Shown here: one piece after another, positions 13,447-19,815 of the stretch
How positions within the stretch are numbered: position 1 is the first letter of the stretch
Layout: each line of letters begins with the position of its first letter
Assembly: GCA_964648215.1 (NCBI GenBank)
Contig: CAZYMF010000081.1
Coordinates: forward strand, 1-19,815
DNA: 19,815 bases
From: CAZYMF01 sp964648215
GTDB taxonomy: Bacteria > Desulfobacterota > Binatia > HRBIN30 > JACQVA1
Reading direction: 5' to 3'
Notes under the pieces: generated by a model
The model's input: the letters and a program-made list of their open reading frames with translations, nothing else
Databases searched by the model: none
Told to the model about the DNA's origin: nothing
Translations under genes and position numbers: made by a program

Positions 13447-14798
13447 GCCTGATCTCCCAAAAGCCGCACCGACTGCGCGCTGCGCAGCCGGCCCTGCGGG
13501 TCCCACCGGCGCCGGACTTCATTCCACGCCTCGAGCCGGGGCTCCATGGCGCGGAAGTGCTCGGCGCGGGTGAAGGCGTCCTTCGCCAGATAGATGCGGC
13601 CGCCCTCGGCGATGACGTACTCGTTGAGCGCATCGACGAGCGACTGGGTGCGAGCGCCGATCGGAATGTCGAGGGCGTACGACACGCCCGGCCGCGGAAA
13701 CGACAGCATGCCCTTGCCCTCCGGGCCGCAGTCCTTGATGACGCAGAGGAAGACCTCGGCGCCGCGCGCTTGCAGGAGATCGAGGAAGCCGCGGTGGCGC
13801 GCGCGCTGCTGCGGCTCGGGCAGGACGCACTGGTACTGGGTGAAGCCGCGCTTGCCGTAGAGCCGGTTCCACTGGCGCACGACGTCGAGAGGATAGAAGT
13901 AGGTTTCCGGGTGCACGATGCCGGTGCGGATGCGGGCGCCGTGCTTGCGATAGTTGAGCTCGTTGCCGATCCGCACCATCCACGGCTGCAGCAGCCAGCT
14001 CGGCAGCAGGAAGGGCAGCGCCGGCGCGCTGCGAAAGCGCGGCAGCGCCCCCGGAGCCTCGGCCGCCTCCGCCCAGCGCCCCTTCATCAGCAGGCCGCGG
14101 CCGGCCTTCGACCCGCGCGCCAGGAAGTCGGCCCAGCACACGGTCATCGGCCACGACTTGCCGGCCTCGGCGAGGCGGTCGAGCGTGGCGTCGAAGTCGG
14201 GCGTCTGCTCGCTCTCCTGCCAGATCCACGGCGAGGCGATGCGCCGCATGCGGAACTCGACCTCGAGGATGTGCCCGGTGAGACCCATCCCGCCCAGGGT
14301 GGCGCGCAGCAGCTCGGGCTCGTTGTCGTCGGAGCACTCGAGCACCCGCCCGTCGGCGACGCGCATCTTGAGCGCGGTGACGTGCTCGCCGAAGCAGCCG
14401 TCGACGTGGTGGTTCTTGCCGTGGACGTCGGCGGCGACCATGCCGCCGAGGGTGACGTAGTGGGTGCCGGGCGTGACCGACGTGAACCAGCCGCGCGGCA
14501 GGAAGAGGCGGTTCAACTTGAACAGCGGAAACCCCGCCTCGGCGCGCACGATGCCGGTGGCGGGATCGAAGGCGACCAGGCGATCGGCCAGCGGCGAGCC
14601 GGCCACCAGATCGGCCTCCGCGGCCGGCAGCGAGGAGTCGCCGTACGAGCGGCCGAGGCCGCGGCTCAACCGCGCCTCGCGGGTGATGAGCTCGAGATCT
14701 TCGCCGCACACCTGGTGCCCGCGCACCACCGGGTAGAGGCCCCAGCCGCTGAGCTCGACGGCGGGGGCGGACGGCGGGGGACTGACGTTGGTGTTCAT
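13443..14798 (-). CDS. DprE1-like FAD-dependent oxidase
   Basis: A 451-residue enzyme of the vanillyl-alcohol-oxidase fold. The FAD domain has SRGLGRSYGDSSLP (45-58), PGTHYVTLGGMVAADVHGKNHH (110-131) and GGMGLTGHILEVEF (169-182). The C-terminal half has VIKDCGPEGKGMLSFPRPG and YLAKDAFTRAEHFRAM. Lys355 and Lys406 match Lys367 and Lys418 of mycobacterial DprE1 with a constant offset of 12. At the same offset Ala375 (GVSYALDIPI) replaces Cys387, the residue attacked by benzothiazinones. The N-terminal GWGLYPVVRG is a typical start; ATG 14798 lacks a strong ribosome site. It overlaps the dprE2-like gene by four bases and lies 193 bp after the Nudix gene, across heptamer element 3. It probably oxidises the C2 hydroxyl of a polyprenyl-phosphate sugar for re-reduction by its partner; another related sugar substrate is possible. 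Confidence 0.88.
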   Translation of the reverse strand: MNTNVSPPPSAPAVELSGWGLYPVVRGHQVCGEDLELITREARLSRGLGRSYGDSSLPAAEADLVAGSPLADRLVAFDPATGIVRAEAGFPLFKLNRLFLPRGWFTSVTPGTHYVTLGGMVAADVHGKNHHVDGCFGEHVTALKMRVADGRVLECSDDNEPELLRATLGGMGLTGHILEVEFRMRRIASPWIWQESEQTPDFDATLDRLAEAGKSWPMTVCWADFLARGSKAGRGLLMKGRWAEAAEAPGALPRFRSAPALPFLLPSWLLQPWMVRIGNELNYRKHGARIRTGIVHPETYFYPLDVVRQWNRLYGKRGFTQYQCVLPEPQQRARHRGFLDLLQARGAEVFLCVIKDCGPEGKGMLSFPRPGVSYALDIPIGARTQSLVDALNEYVIAEGGRIYLAKDAFTRAEHFRAMEPRLEAWNEVRRRWDPQGRLRSAQSVRLLGDQA

Positions 14799-14843
14799 GG
14801 TGTCGTCGCCCGCGCGTTGTCGTTGCGCCGAGGGGCGTGAAAA

Positions 14844-14955
14844 AGAGAATGGAGAACCGAGAACCGGGAATTCGGCATGGAGAACCGGTCAATCCTCAGC
14901 CTTCCGTTCACCGGTTCTCCATTCCCGGTTCCCGGTTGTCCATTCTCCATTTTCA
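14844..14955. repeat. Intergenic heptamer-repeat element 3 (large imperfect palindrome)
   Basis: Sixteen heptamers in one unbroken register fill 14844-14955. The first arm reads AGAGAAT, GGAGAAC, CGAGAAC, CGGGAAT, TCGGCAT, GGAGAAC; four less regular units form the centre; the second arm reads GTTCTCC, ATTCCCG, GTTCCCG, GTTGTCC, ATTCTCC, ATTTTCA. The arms are complementary: ATGGAGAACCGGT at 14877-14889 pairs perfectly with 14910-14922, and GAACCGGGAA at 14861-14870 with 14922-14931, leaving a 20-base loop at 14890-14909. The element starts about 37 bp beyond the Nudix stop and ends 46 bp upstream of the dprE1-like ATG. It may be a structured 3' or 5' region. Confidence 0.88.
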
Positions 14956-14991
14956 TCCCGGCGAAATCCGTCACGGCATCCGACGCCTGCA

Positions 14992-15944
14992 CTACCGGCC
15001 GATGACCTCCTCCAGCGGGGCGTCGTGGGCGTCGTAGCCGGCGTCGGCGGGGATGCGCAGCACCGGCGTGGAGCCGCTGCTGTCGACCCAGGGCAGCACG
15101 GTGACGATCGCACCGCCGCGCGCGGCCGCGAGCGCCTCGGCGGCGGTGCGGCTGCGGCCGAGCTTGGCCAGGTTGAGACGGGTGGGAAAGATGATCGTGC
15201 GGCTGCCGNNNNNNNNNNNNNNNNNNNNNNNNNNNNNNNNNNNNNNNNNNNNNNNNNNNNNNNNNNNNNNNNNNNNNNNNNNNNNNNNNNNNNNNNNNNN
15301 NNNNNNNNGCGGCCGAGCTTGGCCAGGTTGAGACGGGTGGGAAAGATGATCGTGCGGCTGCCGCGTTCGGCCTCCGCCAGCGCCGCCGCCGGCGTCGTCC
15401 ACACCGAGTCGACCGACTCGCCGCCGTCGTGGACGGCGATCTGATCCGCCGGCGCGGCGGCGAGGAAGAAATGGGTGTCGAAGCGCTTGGGCATCAGGTC
15501 GGGCGTGATCCAGTGGGCGAACGGGACCAGCAGCTCGCAGGCGAGCACCAGATCCTCGCGCTCCAGCATCGCGGCGATCTCCAGGCGTCCGCTCTCCAGC
15601 TCCTGGCGGTAGCGCGGCCCGAGCTCGGCCAGGCGGGCGGCGGCGATCAGGTCCCGCGCTCCGCGCGGGCGCGCCAGCAGCACGCCGCATTCCTCGAACA
15701 TCTCGCGCAGCGCCGCGACCCGCAGGGCCACGGCCTCCGGCGGCAGGCCGTCGATGCCGGTGCAGCGCGCGAGCACCGAGGCGCCGGCATCGGCGCCGTG
15801 CACCTTGCCGCCGGGGAACACCATCGCGCCGGCGGCGAAGTCGATGCGGTGGTGGCGCACGACCATGAAGACTTCGAGCCCGGCGGCGCCGTCGCGCACG
15901 AGGAGCACGGTGGCGGCGGGCACGGGTTGGGCGGGGCTGGGCAT
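14992..15944 (-). CDS. Nudix hydrolase, NUDT19-like CoA diphosphatase (broken by N gap)
   Basis: A Nudix hydrolase whose true length is probably 265 residues. It starts MPSPAQPVPAATVLLVRDG at ATG 15944 with AAGGAG six bases upstream. The Nudix box is split: FPGGKVHG at 43-50, then a 20-odd-residue insertion, then RVAALREMFEECGVLL at 75-90 with the metal-binding Glu81, Glu84 and Glu85. An insertion inside the Nudix box is characteristic of the NUDT19/RP2 group, which cleaves CoA and acyl-CoA to phosphopantetheine products. The frame runs into 100 Ns at 15308. If the Ns and one copy of the flanking 55-bp duplication are removed, 798 bases remain, exactly 266 codons, ending LEEVIGR and TAG. It lies 24 bp after the CLC gene and is probably co-transcribed with it. 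Cytoplasmic; CoA turnover is the likely role. Confidence 0.85.
15154..15208. repeat. 55-bp direct duplication flanking gap (left copy)
   Basis: This 55-bp stretch is identical to 15309-15363, immediately across the N run. It encodes the same Nudix residues (GSRTIIFPTRLNLAKLGR) twice, so it is best read as unmerged contig overlap rather than a biological repeat. Confidence 0.93.
15209..15308. other. Assembly gap of exactly 100 N
   Basis: A run of exactly 100 Ns inside the Nudix gene. The round size is a default spacer used when contigs are joined. Both flanks end in the same 55 bp, which shows that the two contigs overlap and that nothing is missing between them. Confidence 0.97.
15309..15363. 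repeat. 55-bp direct duplication flanking gap (right copy)
   Basis: Identical to 15154-15208. Together with the gap it inserts 155 bases that break the Nudix reading frame; deleting them restores it. Confidence 0.93.
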
Positions 15945-15968
15945 CGTCTGCTCCTTGTCCGGCGCGGA

Positions 15969-18026
15969 TCAGCCGGCCGATGGCTGGGCTGCGCTCGCCC
16001 GCGGCACCTCGATGCCGCGAAAGCGCGCGATGTCGGCGGGGGTGCCGACGATCACCAGGATGTCGCTGCTGCCGAGCGGCTGCGCGGGATCGGGGAGCTG
16101 ATCCTCGCCGTCCTCGCCGCGCTGCAGGGCGACCACCGTCAAGCTGTAGGCGGCCCGCAGGTTGGCCTGCCGCAGCGAGCGCCCGACCAGCGACGGCGGC
16201 GTGGTGACGCGGGCGATCGTCAGGCCGCGGGTGAGCCGGACGTAGCCGCGCAGCGAATGCGCCCCGCCGTCGGACGTGGCCAGACCCATGAACTCGTGGC
16301 GCAGCAGCTCGCTGCTGTACACGCGCAGGACGTCGCGGCGCGAGACGACGCCGACCAGATCGCCGCCGACGTTGACCACCGGCAGGTCGTCGTCCTCGCT
16401 GAGGATGAAATGGTCCATGCAGTCGGCGAGCGTGTCGTCGGGAGCGACGGAGTGGAGATTGGGCTCGGCGACGTCGCGGGCGAGCACCAGCGGCCCGAGG
16501 TTCTGCACCTCGGGGTCCTTGATGTCGTGGATCGAGATGGCGCCGAGAAAGTGGTTGTTGGCGTCCACCACGTAGGCGCGCACCGCGTCGTGGTCGAGGA
16601 AGTACTGCACGGTCTCGGCGATGGCCGTGCGATCGGGGATGACGTGGATGGGCGGACGCATGACCTCGCCCACGGTGTGGGTGCGCATGATGACGTCCTC
16701 GCGGCGGTGCACCGAGATGCCGCGCCGGCTGAGCGCCGCGCTGTAGAGCGAGTCCTCGCGCAGCGCGCGACACACCATGGTGGCCAGCGTGACCACGATC
16801 ATCACCGGCAGGATGATCTTGTAGTCGCCGGTGACCTCGAAGAGCAGGATCATCGCGGTGATCGGCGAGTGCGTGGCGGCGGCCAGCACCCCCGCCATGC
16901 CGACCAGGGCGTAGGCGCCCGAGCCCGCCGTCAGCGTCGGCAGCAGGGCATGCGCGAAGGTCCCGAACAGGCCGCCGGCCACCGAGCCGATATAGAGGGA
17001 GGGCAGGAAGACTCCGCCCGAACCGCCGGAGGCCAGCGTCAGGCTGGTGGCGATCATCTTGATCGGCAGCAGCAGCGCCAGCCACCCCCAGGCGATCTTG
17101 CCGCTGAGGGCGGCGTCCATCGTGGGATAGCCGACACCGTAGAGGTCGGGAATGAAGATCAGCATGGCGCCGAGCGCCAGCCCGCCCACGGCCGGGCGCC
17201 ACATCTTGGGAACGCGCACCCGCGGCGCCAGCATCTCCAGGCGGTCCATGATCCAAACGAAGGCCACGCCGACGAAGCCGCAGACGATGCCGAGGGCGAC
17301 GTAGATGGCGATCTCGTACACGCTCTCCATCTTGTACGGCTGGACGATGAAGGCGGGGTAGTCGCCGAAGTAGGCGCGCGTGACGACCGTGGCCAGCACC
17401 GAGGCCAGGATCACCGGGCTGAAGGAAGGCATGGCGAAGTTGCCGGTGACGACCTCGAGGGCGAAGAACGCGCCGGCGATGGGTGCGTTGAACACCGCGG
17501 CAATGCCGGCGCCGGCGCCGCACGAGGCCAGCGTCTTGATCTGCTCGCCCGGTAGGCGCAGCGTCTGTCCCACCGCCGAGCCGACCGCGGCGCCGATTTG
17601 CACGATGGGTCCCTCGCGCCCGACCGAGCCGCCGGTGCTGATGGTCAGAGCGGAGGCCAGCGACTTGACCGCGGCGACCCGCTTGCGGATGCGACCGCTG
17701 CGCAGCATCACCGCCTCGATGACCTCGGGCACGCCGTGCCCTTCCGCCTCGGGTGCCAGGTAGTGCACCAGCGGCCCGAGAATCAGGCCGCCGGCGGCCG
17801 GCACGAGCAGGATGTGGTACCAGTGCAGGTGCGGCAGCACGTCCAGGGGCGAGGCCGACGATCCGAGAACGATCCACTGCACCCAGTTGAGCAGCTCGAC
17901 GAAGCCGATGGTGGCCGCTCCGGTGAGAGCGCCCGTCAGGCTAGGGAAGAAAATGAGCTTTGCCGCCTGCACGCGGCGCAGCGAGTTGACCCAACCTCTC
18001 CAGGTTTCTTGCATTCTGCGGAGCAT
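15969..18026 (-). CDS. CLC-family chloride channel with CBS pair and RCK_C domain
   Basis: A 685-residue inner-membrane anion protein. The CLC domain (about 20-430) shows GHGVPE (96-101), GREGP (136-140) with gating Glu138, GSGGVFLP (335-342) and the central Tyr428 in SLYSAAL. Helix F-H region reads GAFFALEVVTGNF: Glu191 corresponds to E. coli Glu202, and Val192 replaces the proton-transfer Glu203, as in CLC channels (IEVT) rather than exchangers. Two CBS domains follow (about 450-508 and 515-575), then a TrkA/RCK_C domain (about 600-672, ending SSDILVIVGTPADIARF), which would sense nucleotides or other ligands in the cytoplasm. I use ATG 18026; GTG 18029 and ATG 18014 are alternatives and no strong ribosome site decides. 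The Nudix gene begins 24 bp after its stop, so the two are probably one transcript. It diverges from the glycogen-related genes at 18221. Confidence 0.95.
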   Translation of the reverse strand: MLRRMQETWRGWVNSLRRVQAAKLIFFPSLTGALTGAATIGFVELLNWVQWIVLGSSASPLDVLPHLHWYHILLVPAAGGLILGPLVHYLAPEAEGHGVPEVIEAVMLRSGRIRKRVAAVKSLASALTISTGGSVGREGPIVQIGAAVGSAVGQTLRLPGEQIKTLASCGAGAGIAAVFNAPIAGAFFALEVVTGNFAMPSFSPVILASVLATVVTRAYFGDYPAFIVQPYKMESVYEIAIYVALGIVCGFVGVAFVWIMDRLEMLAPRVRVPKMWRPAVGGLALGAMLIFIPDLYGVGYPTMDAALSGKIAWGWLALLLPIKMIATSLTLASGGSGGVFLPSLYIGSVAGGLFGTFAHALLPTLTAGSGAYALVGMAGVLAAATHSPITAMILLFEVTGDYKIILPVMIVVTLATMVCRALREDSLYSAALSRRGISVHRREDVIMRTHTVGEVMRPPIHVIPDRTAIAETVQYFLDHDAVRAYVVDANNHFLGAISIHDIKDPEVQNLGPLVLARDVAEPNLHSVAPDDTLADCMDHFILSEDDDLPVVNVGGDLVGVVSRRDVLRVYSSELLRHEFMGLATSDGGAHSLRGYVRLTRGLTIARVTTPPSLVGRSLRQANLRAAYSLTVVALQRGEDGEDQLPDPAQPLGSSDILVIVGTPADIARFRGIEVPRASAAQPSAG

Positions 18027-18205
18027 CACCCGCGCACCCTAGCGCATCGTGGGCGCTGGTTCGAGCGTCGCGGCCGGCGCCGGTCGCGAGGAGCCGTCGG
18101 GGTGAGTTGAACCGACCTGCCGCGCATGGAAAGCTAGCGCCGTTTCGCAGATCGACCGTGGCGGTTCGGGCGTACAGTGTCGGCCCCGCGGGTGCCAGGT
18201 CGGCC

Positions 18206-18212
18206 GGGGAGG
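18206..18212 (+). promoter_or_regulatory. Ribosome binding site deciding the DUF5752-like start
   Basis: GGGGAGG lies eight bases before ATG 18221. It supports this start over an upstream TTG at 18107 in the same frame. Confidence 0.65.
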
Positions 18213-18220
18213 TAGGCGTC

Positions 18221-18586
18221 ATGGAGAAAAAGACATCCAGGTCGAGCAGCAGCGGGAGCGCCCGCAAGCGACCGGCGAAGAAGAGCCGGGCGGTCACCAG
18301 ATCCGCGCCAGCGAGGCCCGCGGTGCTCGCAGACGCCCCTCCGGGCAAGGGCTTCTGGGTGAATTTCGGACCGATTCTGAACAACCTGCGCGACCTCCGC
18401 GAGGCCCTCGCCGGGGAGATCACCGACGCGCAGTTCGCCTACCACGTCGGTCCGGGCCACAACGACTTCGCCGCCTGGGTGGCCGACGTGCTCGGCGACC
18501 AGGAGTGCGCCAAGGCCCTGCGCCGCGTCCGCAAACGGCAGTCCGCGTTGAAGGCGGTGGACACGTGCCTGGCCGCCCGCGGCTGA
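18221..18586 (+). CDS. Probable DUF5752 family protein
   Basis: A 121-residue soluble protein. The first 45 residues are a Lys/Arg/Ser/Ala-rich, probably disordered tail (MEKKTSRSSSSGSARKR). The folded part (about 46-118) contains NFGPILNNLRDLREAL, FAYHVGPGHNDFAAWVADVLGD and ALRRVRKRQSALKAV, mostly helical. The combination of a His followed by NDFxxWVxxVLGD and an N-terminal LRDLREAL helix is what I recall of the DUF5752 family, which often sits beside glycosyltransferases of storage-sugar metabolism; the family name is from memory. The downstream glycogen-synthase-type gene begins only 20 bases after the stop, which supports a shared operon and a helper or regulatory role in that pathway. 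No catalytic motif is evident. Start set by GGGGAGG at 18206. Confidence 0.75.
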   Translation: MEKKTSRSSSSGSARKRPAKKSRAVTRSAPARPAVLADAPPGKGFWVNFGPILNNLRDLREALAGEITDAQFAYHVGPGHNDFAAWVADVLGDQECAKALRRVRKRQSALKAVDTCLAARG

Positions 18587-18606
18587 GGGCTGGTGGCGGC
18601 CGAGTC

Positions 18607-19815
18607 GTGAAGGCGTTGCTGCTGACCAACGAGTACCCGCCCCACATCTATGGTGGCGCCGGGGTCCACGTCGATTATCTGAGCCGGGAGCTCGCCAAGC
18701 TCGTCGACGTCGAGGTGCGCTGCTTCGGCGATCAGCAACGGGAGCAGGCTCGCCTACTGGTGCGGGGCTACGGCGTCGACGAGCAGCGCTTCGCCGCCGC
18801 GCCCAAGGAGCTGCGCAGCCCGCTGCAGGCGCTGGCCCGCTGCGTCGGCTTCAATGCCGACGCCATCGACGCCGACGTCGTCCATTGCCACACCTGGTAC
18901 AGCCATCTCGGCGGCATCGTCGCCAAGCTCGTCTACGGCGCGCCTCTGGTGCTCACCACGCATTCCCTCGAGCCGCAGCGGGCGTGGAAGCGAGAGCAGC
19001 TCGGCCGCGGCTACGATCTGTCCTCGTGGGTCGAGCGGACCGCCCTCGAGATGGCCGACTGCGTCATCGCCGTCTCCGCCGGCATGCAGCGCGACATCCT
19101 GCGGCAGTTCGCCGTCGATCCCGCGCGGGTCAAGGTGATCTACAACGGCATCGACACCGACGAGTACCGGCCGGTGGCGACGCGCGACGCTTTTGCCCGC
19201 TACGGCATCGACCCGTCGATTCCCTACGTGCTCTTCGTCGGCCGCGTCACGCGGCAGAAGGGCATCCTCCATCTGGTCCGCGCCATCGAGCACCTGAGCC
19301 CCGGCATCCAGGTCGTGCTCTGCGCCGGCGCGCCCGACACCGAGGAGATCGACCGCGAGATGACCGCCGCCGTCCGCCGGGTCCAGGAGCAGCGGGCGCA
19401 CGTGGTGTGGATCCGGGAGATGGTCGACAAGCCGACGGTGATCGAGCTGTACTCGCACGCCGCCGCCTTCTGCTGCCCGTCGATCTACGAGCCCTTCGGC
19501 CTCATCAACCTCGAGGCGATGGCGTGCGAGACCGCGGTGGTGGCCAGCGCCGTCGGCGGGATCACCGAGGTCGTGCGGCACGAGGAGACCGGATTGCTGG
19601 TCGATTTCGCGGCCGACGCGAACGGTTACGGCGAGCCGAGGGAGCCGCAGAAGTTTGCCCGCGATCTCGCCGCGGCGATCAATCGGCTGCTGGCGGACGA
19701 GCCGCTGCGCCGCCGCCTGGCGGCGGCGGGGCGCGCCCGGGCCGTGGCGCGCTTCAGCTGGGCGGTGATCGCGCGCGAGACCGTGGCGACGTACGAGTCG
19801 GTCAAGCGCGGTTAG
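18607..19815 (+). CDS. glgM: GT4 glycogen synthase / maltose-1-phosphate synthase (GlgM-like)
   Basis: A 402-residue cytoplasmic GT-B glycosyltransferase of family GT4, complete to the TAG ending the window. The N-terminal domain has NEYPPHIYGGAGVHVDYL (8-25), VVHCHTWYSHLGG and LTTHSLEPQRAWKREQLG. The C-terminal nucleotide-sugar domain has FVGRVTRQKG (Arg213, Lys218) and the E-x7-E motif EPFGLINLE (Glu295, Glu303). These segments match the Corynebacterium/Mycobacterium glycogen synthase group (M. tuberculosis GlgM: EYPPEVYGGAGVHV, SHTWYTG, THSLEP), which uses ADP-glucose to make maltose-1-phosphate or elongate glycogen. It is not the GT5 GlgA of most Gram-negatives. The start is GTG 18607, since upstream in-frame codons lie inside the preceding gene; the ribosome site is weak, suggesting coupling to the DUF5752-like gene. 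Whether GlgE and GlgB partners exist lies outside the window. Confidence 0.92.
   Translation: MKALLLTNEYPPHIYGGAGVHVDYLSRELAKLVDVEVRCFGDQQREQARLLVRGYGVDEQRFAAAPKELRSPLQALARCVGFNADAIDADVVHCHTWYSHLGGIVAKLVYGAPLVLTTHSLEPQRAWKREQLGRGYDLSSWVERTALEMADCVIAVSAGMQRDILRQFAVDPARVKVIYNGIDTDEYRPVATRDAFARYGIDPSIPYVLFVGRVTRQKGILHLVRAIEHLSPGIQVVLCAGAPDTEEIDREMTAAVRRVQEQRAHVVWIREMVDKPTVIELYSHAAAFCCPSIYEPFGLINLEAMACETAVVASAVGGITEVVRHEETGLLVDFAADANGYGEPREPQKFARDLAAAINRLLADEPLRRRLAAAGRARAVARFSWAVIARETVATYESVKRG

Noticed and set aside
15154..15363. True tandem duplication or insertion in the Nudix gene
   Set aside because: Copies abut a 100-N default gap on both sides and collapsing them restores the frame exactly; an assembly artefact explains it better.
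15429..17555. 708-codon plus-strand frame opposite the CLC gene
   Set aside because: Antisense shadow: the minus strand encodes a complete CLC-CBS-RCK_C protein.

Overview
This is a GC-rich (about 70%) window of ordinary bacterial coding density, with 16 protein genes and no RNA genes, CRISPR array or transposase that I can see. A run of 100 Ns shows it comes from a draft scaffold. The lineage cannot be fixed from sequence alone. A secreted protein with CDDSNPCT-type cysteine repeats and a long Thr/Pro tail, a DprE1/DprE2-like pair, a NUDT19-like Nudix enzyme and very high GC together suggest an environmental deltaproteobacterial-type lineage (for example Binatota or Myxococcota-like). That placement is inference and low confidence.

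Layout. (1) 963-1, minus: start of a secreted Cys-rich protein running off the left edge, with a 63-bp tandem repeat. (2) 1143-4485, plus: GPH-type MFS symporter and an amidase-signature hydrolase, separated by a heptamer-repeat element. (3) 4486-4690: convergent spacer with a REP-like hairpin. (4) 7911-4691, minus: membrane histidine kinase, two closely related NarL-type response regulators and a small conserved-looking unknown. (5) 12330-7996, minus: MFS exporter, histidine phosphatase, a 671-residue fusion of a PLP aminotransferase with a truncated MurF-like ligase domain, and a small membrane protein. The first three are packed with 3-nt and 1-nt junctions and look like a biosynthesis/export operon of unknown product. 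(6) 12331-12708: gene-free spacer with an inverted repeat and a heptamer-repeat element. (7) 18026-12709, minus: CLC chloride channel with CBS and RCK_C domains, Nudix hydrolase broken by the N gap, then dprE1-like and dprE2-like genes overlapping by 4 nt; a heptamer element lies between the Nudix gene and dprE1. (8) 18221-19815, plus: a probable DUF5752 protein followed by a GT4 glycogen synthase/maltose-1-phosphate synthase of the actinobacterial GlgM type, whose stop codon is the last base of the window.

Two observations stand out. First, three intergenic spacers (2906-3007, 12554-12704, 14844-14955) hold degenerate tandem heptamers in two opposite-sense arms. The heptamer sequence differs each time, but the 7-bp period and inverted layout are the same, as in the heptameric STRR repeats of cyanobacteria. 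Second, the aminotransferase-Mur ligase fusion sits inside a compact operon with an exporter and a phosphatase, an arrangement I do not recognise from any characterised pathway. The DprE1-like enzyme also has Ala where the benzothiazinone-reactive Cys of the mycobacterial enzyme lies, and the CLC protein has a channel-type Glu-Val in place of the antiporter Glu-Glu. The 100-N gap is flanked by an exact 55-bp duplication; removing the gap and one copy restores a complete 265-residue Nudix frame, so the gap is almost certainly a scaffolding artefact.
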